A stretch of 64,000 nucleotides of DNA, taken from positions 13,257,460-13,321,459 of the forward strand of contig OY986964.1 of NCBI GenBank assembly GCA_963920575.1, in the 5' to 3' direction. The position numbers were made by a program, and so were the translations under genes. Shown one piece after another: positions 22,623-33,766 of the stretch. This stretch comes from Narthecium ossifragum (Eukaryota > Streptophyta > Magnoliopsida > Dioscoreales > Nartheciaceae). Position 1 is the stretch's first letter, and every line of letters starts with the position of its first letter. Under the pieces are notes generated by a model that saw only the letters and a program-made list of their open reading frames with translations, did not search any database and was not told where the DNA came from.

Positions 22623-23844
22623 TACCCAATTATTTTAGGAAGGATGCACGTTGCTATCACGGGGTTTTCAATGGATTTTGATTGAGATTGGGAATTGAAC
22701 CGTGCGTTTACCCTTTGTGGCGAATTTATCGGTTGACTTGCATTTAAATACCTAGTTTGATGGTAAGCTTAAATGCTGATTGTTTACTTAGCCGTTAGCT
22801 AGCTATGAGTGCTAGCTTACGCTATATTGTGGAACTTTAGCCCGTTGCCGGCGAGTGCCGAGGGCTATTATATAACTGTTGAACTTATAATTGCCGTTGT
22901 GGCATATAGAGACATCTAGGTTAGATGTTTGTATAGGTTCATGCACTGTATGCATTACAGGTATATCAGGTTAGGCGAGGCGATGGGTTGATCGCCGATC
23001 TGGGGCTCTCGGGTAGCTCGGATCTAGCCTTAGGACCGTGGCTGGGTAGTAAGGTTTAGGACGTAATTGTAGCATTGGAATCTTCATGTTATCGGGGATA
23101 TGATGTAGTTGGTTATAATCATATTGTTATTGAGGTTTAGAGTTCGTGATGTTTCTCCAAGGCCAAGCGCTAAGGATGGTTGTCGATGTCCCCGACGTGG
23201 TCCCCAGGTAGTGGTTTCCTGCTGGGTAAGGGTGATCCTACTAGTTCCGGTTCTTGTTCCTCCCAGCATGTTGGTTGATGTTCCTAGCGTGGTCGGTTGA
23301 GAAGAGTAGGATCCCTTGGGGAATCGATAGGAGTTGTGGAACCCTGTGGAATTCCTTAGGCTTAGTTGGAGAGACGACACAGTTGTTGTTTTCCTCCCTT
23401 CAGTGTGCCGTAGAGTAGAACCCTACTGAGCTTATCGCTCACTCCTACCCGGGTTGTGTTTTGCAGGTGCAGGCGTCAGTTCTTCTTCAGTAGAGCCGGT
23501 CGGATTAGCGTTTGACGGTGCGATGACTTCCAGAGATGCTTGAGGTCACTGTGGGGCGACAGTTGTACTATTGATGGATTATGTATATTATAGACATCAT
23601 TTGAGGTTTCTTTTGAATAAATGTATAATTGTTTCCCTTGGAGGAATTTTGATAAGAATTTGTACCAGATGTCTAAATAGTACAACTTTATGTTTCCTTT
23701 AATTGAATTATAGCTTTACCCTTGGAAGTTAAATTGTTTAAATTATCTCTGTTTTCCGCTTTATATCACGCCAGATTGGATGTGAATAGTAATAGGAATC
23801 CTCACGCCTCGGGCCGGATGAGTTTTCTGGGTCGGGGTATGACA

Positions 23845-24951
23845 TCATCCACCCTGATGACATGAGATGGGCCTGGGGGATACTTCCTCAGGATCGACAC
23901 GTGGAAAGTCGGATGCACAGTTGACATGTGCAGAGGAAGATCTAAGCGGTAAGCTACCTTGCCAATCCTCTCTAGGATCTCGAACGGCCCGACGAACCTC
24001 GGTGCCAACTTACCACCTCTGCCAAACCTAACTGACCTTCTGTACGGCAATGCTCGGAAGAACACTCTGTCGCCGACTACAAACTCTAATGGTCGTCGCC
24101 TCTGATCTGCATAACTCTTCTGACGACTTTGAGCCGTCAGAAGCCTCTGCCTGATATGCACTAATCTCTCTGATGACCGTCTGACGATGTCTGGACCGGT
24201 GAATGGTACCTCTCCAACCTCTGTCCGGCACACTGGGGAACGACACGGCCTACCGTACAATGCCTCGAAAGGTGCTACTCCAAGACTGGACTGGTAGCTA
24301 TTGTTGTAGGCAAACTCCACTAAGGGAACGTGCTCCTCCCAGCTGCCTCCAGCATCGAGGACATATGCTCTCAGCATGTCTTCTAAGATCTAGATCGTCC
24401 GCTCTGACTGCCCATCTGTCTGCGGATGAAGTGCCGTGCTGAAGGTTAAGAGTGTGCCAACTGCCTCCTGAAAGCCTCACCAGAACTTGCTAGTAAACCT
24501 GGGGTCACGGTCTGACACTATGGACACTGGAACTCCTTGTAGGCTAACCACCTCTCTGACGTACAAACTGCCCAACCTGTCTGTCGCGTCTGTCGTCCAC
24601 ATAGGCAGGAAGTGCGTTGATTTGATCAATCGATCAACGATGACCCAAATCGCGTCATTGTCCCTAGGAGATCTCAGTAGCCCGGACATGAAGTCCATCG
24701 TGAAGTGCTCCCACTTCCACTCAGCTAGTGGAAGAGGTTGAAGTAACCCTGGAGTTCGCTGGTGCTCTGCCTTGACCTTCTGACAGGTAAGGCATCGATA
24801 CGAAATCCGTCACTGTCCTCTTCATCCCGCACCACCAAAACTGCTGCCGTAGGTCCTGGTACATCTTGGTGCCCCCGGGATGAACTGCAAAACGAGAGTG
24901 ATGGAACTCTAGTAGGACGTCATCTCGTAGAACTAGATCTGTCAGAACCGC
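23845..24951 (-). pseudogene. Element X integrase
   Basis: The minus strand gives HHSRFAVHPGGTKMYQDLRQ (zinc region near 24880), TMDFMSGL with the first catalytic Asp (about 24690), VSIVSDRDPRFTSKFW with the second (about 24500), and HPQTDGQSERTI with the Glu (about 24400). It continues to YGRPCRSPVCRTEVGE and LHMSTVHPTFHVSILRKY. Stops lie after SKFW and SERTI, and a frameshift lies in the zinc region. The part nearest 23845 reads into the solo LTR. Confidence 0.88.
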
Positions 24952-27276
24952 TGTCGCGCCCCGACCCGCGAAAGCCCAACGGGGCCGGGCGACGCAAACC
25001 GAAACCGACAAACCGCGGAAAAATTTGGCGAGGGTTCCCTCTAACCTATTGGTCTCCCTAGCAATTCATCAAAACACCCCCAATTTAAAACAACAATTAA
25101 TTAACAAACCCTCGAACCACAGATTCAAAACCCAAAGTGTTTAATATACATATCCTCGGAGAGGGAAAAATTCGAATACAACATTAACACTCCCGTAGGA
25201 GACTAACTAACAAAGGGTTTAAAGCTGTAAATGATCACCACCTCTCAGACTCCGCCTGGCGCCGCCGCACCGCCGACCGACTGCCTGGTAGGGGCCACCG
25301 AAGAGGAGCTAACACCTGCACCTGTAAAACGCAACCCGGGTTGGAGTGAGCAACTAAGCTCAGCAGGGAAACTACACTACGACACACAAAAGGAAGAGGG
25401 AAACACAAATAGTGTCGCCCTCAAGTAAGACCTGGGTGTATACAGAGACCCCATAACCCCACCGAGTGTCCCTAAGGCCCACGAGCATGGTCTTCCAGCC
25501 GAGCTGGTCACATGTCAGGTCACACTCAGTAGCAGGAACAACACTGCTGGCTCACAAGCAGGAAAAGGCACTGCAGGCGGGAAATGGCACCGCTGAGTAG
25601 GCAACTCCTCTACTCAAGAGTCAACACAGTGGGATACCGGCTACACTTCAGCATCCGACTCGAGGCCGACACGACCTCTACAATCATCAAGCAACATGCG
25701 TACTAGTCATCTAGGTGTATCCTCAAGTTTGACTGGACACCACAATTCGAACCGGGTCCAAACTACCCAACCCCGATCCTAGGGCTAAATCCGAGCTTCC
25801 AGCCTCGGGACGGCGACCCACAGATCGATCCTTCCCCCAACCATGCAACTAATGCGCAACAGAGAATGCATGCGATGAACACACACAATCTAAGCAGTTA
25901 GGCATGCAACTGTATGTGATGATAGCAAATCACGGTCTGGGCTCGGCACACTGCCGGCCCAGGGTGGTGAACAAATATTTAAGGTCTGGACCGTTGCAGT
26001 GGTACACCACCAACTGCCAGCTAGTCCACCAGCAACCTGCATCGGGAAGCAGCCCCGCAAACAACAGAGACAAACCAAGTAGGTAAAAGCCCTCGGCGCA
26101 CGCCGGTATGAAAGGCTATGGAAAGCGATAAGGCCACTCGCCCGCTTATTCTAAACATCCCAGCAGTCATCACTCTCCTGGTTCACCACTGCCCCTAATA
26201 TGGGACTAGCATGCTTAAGAGTATGTACCAGAGATAAAGCAGTAAAGAAATCTGCACATACAAAGCCCCGCGGGCAAAACCAAGAAGAAATCCCTCTCTG
26301 TCGTCGAAGGATCGATCCTTCCCCCAAGGAAAGATCGATCTTCCAAGCGACAGAGAGCATCCTCTCAAAATCGTGCCAAGGATGATCGATCCTTCATCCC
26401 AGGAAGATCGATCATCCTCGCGATAGAGGATATCCTCCTTATCGCGCCAAGGAAGATCGATCCTCCTCGCGACATAGAGGATCCCATGCTACCCAGGGCA
26501 CAAGGATCGATCATCCTCACCAAATGATCGATCATGCTCGGGTTCAGCATGACCAACAAGGAAGGATCGATCTTTCTCCCATAAAGATCGATCTTGTTGG
26601 GTTCTCCGGCAAACCTCCGGCGAGAAATACCATCGGAAAACTCTACCAAATCCCATAAAACCTTGGGATCTGGTAGTACGAAGGACCACGAGTCCAAAAC
26701 CGGTGGAAATACTACAATCTAACAAGTATTTACCAAGATCTAAGCAAAACAAGCTTCAATCAAACTCAAACTCACAAAACCGGAAAAGAAACATAGGTAG
26801 GGTCCCTACTTAGGATAGAGCAGCTTCAATCCCAGCTACAAGGCCTTGGATCGTCTGAAATCTCTTCAAAATCCGGCAGCTCTGAGCTCAAGAACGCGGA
26901 TTTCAAAAGGGATTCAAGGAAGAAGATCACGTCCATTTTATAGACAAACGAACCGACCAATGAAAGATCGATCTTTCCAAGAGTAAGGATCGATCCTTCC
27001 TGATGATCACACCTTGACTTTCTGGCATTAGAAGATCGATCCTTCTAGCAAGGAAGGATCGATCCTTTAGGCGTAGAAAGCTAGACTTGGGCTAAAACTT
27101 AAGCCCAAGCCCGAATCTTTTGATCCTAGGTCCACCTAACCTTTCTAATCAAACATTAACACAAACATGGTCAGTGTGTGCACAAGCGGATGTGAAACAA
27201 ACCAACAAGGCGCAATTTACCAAATTGCCCTTGTGGTCTACAACGAGCCACAGGGGTAGAGGGACAGGTCCACACA
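24952..27276 (-). mobile_element. Chromovirus solo LTR, TSD ACCGC
   Basis: The 2325-bp LTR runs from TGTCGCGCCCCGACCC to GACAGGTCCACACA. ACCGC repeats at 24947-24951 and 27277-27281, and the integrase-RNase H linker of element X is interrupted cleanly. In sense it carries CTATAAAATGG (26933-26943) and the perfect U3 hairpin GCAATTTACCAAATTGC (27212-27228). Confidence 0.92.
26308..27068. repeat. GATCGATC pairs on both sides of the TATA box
   Basis: Five or more pairs at about 26308-26598 lie downstream of the TATA box in the LTR's sense. Further sites at about 26962-27068 lie 20-125 bp upstream of it. Versions GGATCGATCC, AAGATCGATCTT and ATGATCGATCAT are mixed. Members of pairs are 21-23 bp apart. 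Confidence 0.85.
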
Positions 27277-28940
27277 ACCGCTACTCTGCCTCTAAACCAT
27301 AGTCCTTCGTCTGACGATACGATCCAGTCCCCGTCTGAGCCATCCATACCTGCCGATGTGCGCAACTCCTCAAGCTCTGTGTCACTGCGCTGCGCCTCTA
27401 TCACTCTGGCTAGGACTGCTGGTATACTCTGCACCGTGTAGAGGAAGCTGCTGGATCCCTAATCCTCAAACTCGAGCCACAACCGGCCCGCTGTCTCCAA
27501 TGCCTGCCATTGCCGCGCTGATAACCCTGCCACTGCTGCTCTGGTGTCTCTCACCTGTCTGTTCAGCACATCCGCTACGACGTTTACCTTACCAGGATGG
27601 TAATGCAACTCACAGTCGTAGTCCTCCAGTAGCTCCATCCAGCGTCGTTGCCTCAGGTTGAGGTCACGTTGGGTCAAAACGTGCCTCAAACTCTTATGGT
27701 CCGAGAAGGCAGAGAACTTCTCGCCATAGAGGTAATGCCACCAGGTCTTTAGGGCGAAGACCATAGTTGCTACCTCCAAGTCATGGGTCGGATAGTTCCT
27801 CTCATGGTTCTTCAGCTAACGAGAACCATAGGCAACTACGTGTCCCTCCTGTATGAGGACACACCCCAAATAATCACCACTGGCGTCACAATAGACACTG
27901 TAACCAACGTCTCGCTCGGGGACGATCAACACCGACGCATTGGTCAACCTCGTCCTCAGCTCCACAAAGGCTCGCTCACAAGCATCATCCCACATGAACG
28001 GGACGGCCTTCTGTGTCAGTCTGATCATCGGTCCTGCAACTCTGGAGAAGTCCTGCATGAACCGCCTGTAGTATCCCGCAAGGCCTAGGAAACTACGGAC
28101 CTCAAACACTGTCCTCGGTCTCTACCACTGCACCACTGCCTCGACCTTGGCCGGGTCGACTGAGATCCATGCTGCCAACACAACGTGTGCAAGGAATCCT
28201 TCTTGTGCAAGCCAGAACTCGTACTCGAAAGCTTTGGCATATAGTCGATGCTCTCGAAGTAGCTACAACGCAATCGCTAAGTGTCGCTCGTGTTTCTCCT
28301 CTGACTGAGAGTAGATCAGAATGTCATTGATGAACACCACCACGAACTGGTCTAGGAACGGTCGGAAGATCCTCTACATCAGATCCATGAACACTACTGG
28401 TGCGTTCGTCAGCGTAAACGACATCACCACAAACTCGTACATGCCCTACCGAGTCCGAAAAGCCGTCTTCGAGATGGTGGGAGCCTGTGCGGAGGTCGAT
28501 CTTCGAGAACACTGAAGATCCTCGCAAGAACAAGTCGTCGATCCGCGGTATCGGATACCTGTTCTTCACTGTCACCCTGTTGAGCCGCCTATAGTCTATG
28601 CAAAGTCGAAGGGTACCATCCTTCTTCTTTACGAACAACACTTGCGCCCCCCAGGGAGACATACTGGGATGGATGAAACCTCTGCTGGTCAGCTCATCCA
28701 ACTGGGTCCTCAACTCGCACTGCTTTGCTGGTGCCATCCTGAAAGCTAGGTGAGAGATCGGTGTGGTACCTGGTACTAGGTCGATCTCAAAATCGACCTC
28801 TCTAGACGGTGGAAGCCCCGGCAACACCTCAGGAAACAAGTCTGCAAAGTCGCACACGATCATGGGAAAACTACTCTGCTGCATTCCCTCAGAACCAAAT
28901 AGGGACAAGCTGGCCAACAAGACTGAAAGCTCGCTGCCAC
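27277..28940 (-). pseudogene. Element X RT-RNase H
   Basis: RNase [41 protein letters not shown] and [80 protein letters not shown], a frameshift after [11 protein letters not shown], and LGLAGYYRRFMQDFSRV. The catalytic box reads FIND, not FxDD (first Asp to Asn). A stop at about 27814 and several frameshifts inactivate it. About 28940 is a deletion junction: RT-leader sequence follows gag directly with no zinc knuckle or protease between. Confidence 0.87.
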
Positions 28941-29030
28941 GCCTCCACTACTAAGGCGCAGTTCACAATTGCTGGGTACGTCTAGAAGCGGTGGGAGCAA
29001 GTCTGTCGCCTGATCTCTGGTCGGAGTCCC
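28941..29030 (-). pseudogene. Element X gag, middle fragment
   Basis: In frame with the gag remnant at 37699-38400 once element B is removed, it reads GLRPEIRRQ and [17 protein letters not shown], the usual chromovirus gag segment before the zinc knuckle. One stop is present. It joins RT-leader sequence directly at about 28940. Confidence 0.72.
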
Positions 29031-30487
29031 TGATGAGTCACTAAATATTCATAATTAAACCCCTTAAATTACCTTTGTTAAGCCTAGAGTAGTTGTATTT
29101 AATTTTTTGTTAGTTGATTTCAGATTTAATCATGATTTGAGAAGAAATACAAGAAATTCAGCTAAAAGGATGAATTTATGTGATAAAGACTGCTTCGTCG
29201 CCTGTCAGAAGAATATTTACTATAAATTCTGTATAAGTCCAAATATTCTGGAAGTTTAGTACGTGGTCGAAGGCTTCAAGAGCTACAACTTTCATGTTGG
29301 ACACTTTATGAAATGCTTGACAGCTTAATACCAGTTTTGAAGACTATGAAGATAAACAAATGCTGGGAAACTGGTCCGTCGATGTTCAGGAGAATATTCG
29401 CCAAATTTCCACATAAGACCAAATATTATGAAATCTTCGAGATCTGACAGAAGACTTACTAATCTACATCTTTCATGTTGGACTTAGTGTCAAATTCCAG
29501 TTTTATTGGACCCAGTGGCGACCGGAATAGACTGTCAGGAATTAATCCATGAAATCCGAGTTGTAATAGAAGTCCAACTTAGCCAAAACCCTAATTTCGG
29601 GAGTTCTCCTATAAATAGAATTATTCCATCCGAATTTCTGATCTTTTGGGGAGAAAAATCAGAGAGAAAAAGGAGAAGGCTAGGGTTCGAAGACGGAGAT
29701 CTTTCCGCGAGGATCGATGGCTTCCTTCCCAACACCTATGGATCTTTCTCAAGAGATGAGTAGCTAATTTCTAAACTTAGGGATCTCATGAAACTCTAGT
29801 GTAACGTTTTGTATTCTTTGGTTTGAATCTTGTGTTCTTCTCAAGACATGATCCTATGAATTTGCTTTTTATTGTTAATAGAGTTGAAGAAACAAAGTTC
29901 CCTTGACGTGCTTTCAGTCCTACATGATTTCTGTGATTGATTGTAGAGATTCATAGGATGGTTTTCATATGATTTATTGTTTGCTAGTCAGATAGGGTAT
30001 GCTAAGTTAGGATAGGTTGTGCCAAGGTCACTAGGATTAGTATAACTTAAAGTAATTGTAGGACCGAAGACAATCTATGCCAAGAAAGATAGGTTATGCC
30101 GTTAGGAACATAAATCTTATTTTAGGAATTTATGTGAGCTTGTAGCTGTATGATCTATAATGTTTAGAGAAGGAGATAAGATTATAACTGAAGAATACAG
30201 AAAGTGAAACTAAGGTGGATTGAGTAAACCCTAAGTATCTCTCTCATTAGTTTAACAACTTTTACTTGCTTTCATTAGATGGTTTTAGTTAATTCAAACT
30301 TATCATCGCTTCTTCTGCTTAGATTTAGGGTTTGAGAATTGAATTCAATATTTTCTGGTAAATTCCCTCTGGTTCAACTCCGGACTTCACTGCTATTCTA
30401 CCTAGTAGTGTAGTGATTGAATAAGGATTATAAATTTAATATTTGATTGAGTTTGCAACGTTTTAACGACACGTTTACGAGCGATCA
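29031..30487 (+). mobile_element. Element B 5' LTR
   Basis: TGATGAGTCACTAAATATTC to ACGAGCGATCA. TATAAATAG lies at 29610-29618. CTACAACTTTCATGTTGGAC occurs near 29284, and a similar ACATCTTTCATGTTGGAC near 29464. It lacks the dense GATCGATC arrays seen in other LTRs here. Confidence 0.9.
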
Positions 30488-30492
30488 ATTTT

Positions 30493-30510
30493 TGGCGCCG
30501 TTGCCGGGGA
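30493..30510 (+). promoter_or_regulatory. Element B primer binding site
   Basis: TGGCGCCGTTGCCGGGGA, five bases after the LTR, is the PBS typical of Athila-type elements (generally assigned to tRNA-Asp). Confidence 0.85.
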
Positions 30511-30687
30511 TTTTTTGACTTATAATTGATTGATTTTCTCTCAACTCTTTTTTTTCTCGTATAATTAGGTTTTTAGACTTCATATTTTTCCTTCCCTTAT
30601 TTTCCAATTTGTAGGAATATTTCTCACAATTTTCTGGAATTTTTCTAGCCTTGGAACGATTTTCCTCGAAATAAGATAGTAACTTGC

Positions 30688-30770
30688 GGCCAGAGACCGA
30701 CGGATCGGAAAAGGGAGCGACTGGTCGCTGGTAACTTCGACGGATCGGTCCAGAAACCGATCAATCGGTT
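30688..30770. repeat. CGATCGG-type motif cluster in element B leader
   Basis: Between PBS and gag are several GACGGATCGG, GACTGGTCGCTGG and ACCGATCAATCGGTT units. They are the CCGATCGATCGG version, which is also found in the solo LTR at 38430-40683. Confidence 0.7.
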
Positions 30771-30894
30771 CTGACGTGGCCAAGTGAGTTTTCTAAATTC
30801 GAAATTTTTACTTTCAAGTTGTTAAATTCCGTGGGTTTCTCCTCTCCTCTGAATTTCTGTTTTTGTTTTTCTTGTTCTTTTTCCTTCCTGCCCA

Positions 30895-32388
30895 ATGGCC
30901 TTAATAGGACACCATGATGGAAACGGTGGAGGAAATGGGAATAATCACAATAAAGAAGGCCCTATTAGGAACCACTTTCTTCCTGGACCTTACACTTATG
31001 CCTCCTGTATTAGCCCACTTGTAATCACGGCCACGCACTATGAGATTAAACCCAACTGGATTACAACGTTACCATCTTTCTATGGGCGTGAAAATGAGGA
31101 TCCGTATAGACATATAAATAGCTTTCTTGAATTTCTTTCCATGTTTAAACTTGAGCACTTTAACGATGATGCCTTTAGATTAAAGCTTTTTCCTTTTTCA
31201 TTGAAAGATAGAGCTAAACATTGGCTTCAAACTTTAGCGCCAAACTCGATTTTCACATGGGACCAACTTCAGGATGCCTTTCTTTAAAAATACTTTCCCA
31301 TCATTAAAACTCAAAATTACCGTTCATTGATCATATCCTTTAAACAATATGAGGACGAGCTTTTTCATGAAGCTTGGGAAAGATTTACGAATCTTCTTAG
31401 AGGATGTCCTCACCACGAGGTACCCGAGTGACAGTTAGCCCATTCTTTCTATAACGGTCTTCATGATCGAGATAGAAATATGGTTAAAGCTTGCTGCAGG
31501 GGTGTGGTTCTTAGGAAGTCTTGGAATGAACTGTGGGAATTATATAATAATCTTGCTGAGAATTCACAACACAATGCCTCAGTTAATAGGAATCGGTCTA
31601 CCACTGTTTGTAATTCCTGGGAAGTTTATGAAAATTATGATCTTCAAAGTCTCTCTACTCAAGTAGCCTCTTTAACTAAACAAGTGAGCCAACTTCAAAC
31701 TAGACAATCTTTTGCTCCAACGCCTTCTCAGACCCCACTTGAGCCATGTGCCCTTTGCTCTAGCTGTCAACATTATTTCACTGACTATCACTTGGCCTCC
31801 AGCTTCCCTGACTTTGTTCAGGAGCACGTCAATGCAACTTATGGCTTCTCTAAACCTCAGAACAACCCCTATCGAAATTCTTTTAACTCTAGGAGAGATT
31901 ATCCTAACTCTAGTTGGAACCCACCCCAGTCAGGATACTTTCATGGGCAAAGTAGTACCACCCATCCTCCTGCTTTTCAGTACCCACCTAAACCGCAAGC
32001 TGATCTAAATCATGGGTACCCTCCACAATCATCTTCAGACCCTCCGGCCCAGACCACATTTGATTTAGCATTGAATTCCATCCTTACGGCCATGACTGCA
32101 ATGAATGAAAACATTAATAGAAACATTAATCAAAGCATTAGTGGCATTAGACAGGAGTTGACAAGTGAAGTTTCAAAAATTCAGAACTTTGTATCCCGAA
32201 TAGAGAACCAATGTAATTCTAATACCCAATCTATTGCAAAACTTGAGAATTCATTGGGGCAACTCTCTAATGCTTTGTCAAAAAGAGAGGAAGGATGCTT
32301 GCCTAGTCAACCTGTGACTAACCCTAGGGGCCTGCACTATGTAGAAAGTCAAGACTTAGAAAGGGCCGAAGCCGGTAGTGACCTTTAG
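30895..32388 (+). pseudogene. Element B gag
   Basis: The capsid-type Gag starts at ATG 30895. Athila Gag features: TLPSFYGRENEDPYRHINSF, FRLKLFPFSLKDRAKHWLQT, then after stops FYNGLHDRDRNMV. The C-terminal part is rich in Pro, Asn and Gln with a predicted coiled-coil stretch (about 32130-32280). Stops in the same frame at 31285 (TAA) and 31429 (TGA) split it; the ORF ends at 32388. No CCHC knuckle is seen. Confidence 0.85.
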
Positions 32389-33766
32389 GAATGGCAAGAC
32401 AGTAGATAACAAAGTAGGAGAGCAAACCCGCCACACCGATCGATCGGTCATTAAACATATCGATCGGTCGTCAACCGATCAATCGGCCTCCCTACCGATC
32501 GATCGGTCGAACAGGAATGACTTAGAGGAGCCACTCGATTCTTATCCTTCTAATTCTAAGGAACCTGACCCTTCCAAGTATGTTCCTAAGGTACCCTTTC
32601 CTCATGCACTCATGGACCCTTCCTCCAGACCCGATAAGAAATGACATGTAGAGGAAATCACTGAGATATTGAAATGAGTGAACATCAACATACCACATTT
32701 AGAGGCCATCCGACAAATCCCTTCTTATGCAAAATTTTTGAAAGACCTTTGTACCCAAAAGCGCAAATCCAAATCTCAGGTATCTAAGAAAATCTTTTTG
32801 ACCGAACATGTTAGCTCGATCCTAAAATTTGACACTCTGCCAAAACTTAAGGATCCAGGCACCCCAACTATTTCCTGTTGTATAGGAGACTATCATATTA
32901 ATGGTGCTCTCCTCGATCTTGGTGCTAGTGTTTACTTGATGCCATATACTCTGTATCTGAAATTTGGTATGAATGATCTGAAGCCTACGACAGTATTTCT
33001 TCAGTTAGCTGATAGATTCATCAAGACACCGCAAGATATCTTGGAGGATGTGCTAGTTAAGGTTGATAGCTTTTTCTTTCCGGTAGATTTCAATGTCTTG
33101 GACATGGAGCCTGTTGAACTTTGCAAGAAATCTGTGCCTATCATTTTAGGTCGACCTTTCCTAGCTACTGCGAATGCTTACATTAACTATCGCACAGGGG
33201 TTATGGATGTCTCTTCTTGCAACATGAAGAACCGATTGAATATATTTAAAGATGCATGTTTACTAGCAAATAATGACTGCTTTGTTGTTGATGTGATCAA
33301 TGCTTGTGTCTATATTTCTGATTCATCATTATTTAACATTGATTTAAATACTGGACAATTTTTTGCTGACTATATTGAAACACACTCCTGCACAGATAGG
33401 TCACTACCTTCTAAAGTTGAACTATCACCTCCTCCTTTACATATATTTACACCATCGTCCATGCCTGCAACATTGATTTTGAAATTGAAACCTCCTACCC
33501 ATTTACTTTCGATTCACCTAAAGGAGGATTCCATTATGATAGGGGACACATACCATAGACCTGGTTGTAAAATGAAACATGACGATAGATTGTCTTTTAT
33601 AGAGGGTGGAGTTTCTAGTACACTTGTGGGGAGAAAGGACTTAATTGGCCTTCATCATCAAATACTTGACATATTGTGGGGCGGGGTATGGTTTAAATCT
33701 TTATGTGGAGAAAATTATTATAGGTGGGGTGATCGGGTTCATCATCATGATGGATCTATGCAATAA
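32370..33766 (+). pseudogene. Element B protease region
   Basis: The next frame carries TFRNGKTVD (the conserved Athila LRSGK-like box), then VPKVPFPHAL, IRQIPSYAKFLKDLCTQKRK and PTISCCIGDYHINGALLDLG with the protease site DLGAS (about 32917), followed by PIILGRPFLATANAYINYRT. Stops at 32642 and about 32675 interrupt it. After the protease the frame runs on to 33766 without RT motifs. Confidence 0.85.
32436..32510. repeat. GATCGATCGGTC repeat inside coding sequence
   Basis: Four near-copies of ACCGATCGATCGGTC, about 20-22 bp apart, lie in frame between gag and protease and translate as repeated IDRS or TDRS residues. It is the same motif version as in the element's leader. Confidence 0.85.

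Larger units (their letters stand above)
21469..23844 (+). mobile_element. Chromovirus solo LTR, TSD TCATC
   Basis: The complete 2376-bp LTR runs from TGTGAGGACCCG to GGTCGGGGTATGACA. TCATC flanks it at 21464-21468 and 23845-23849, and the interrupted pol frame joins across it. It is the reverse-strand relative of the LTR at 2269-3837 and the best reference for that subfamily. It carries TATAAATA at 21754-21761, a 5' splice-like TAG/GT at 21927-21930 and a 3' splice-like TTTTGCAG ending at 23466. Confidence 0.9.
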
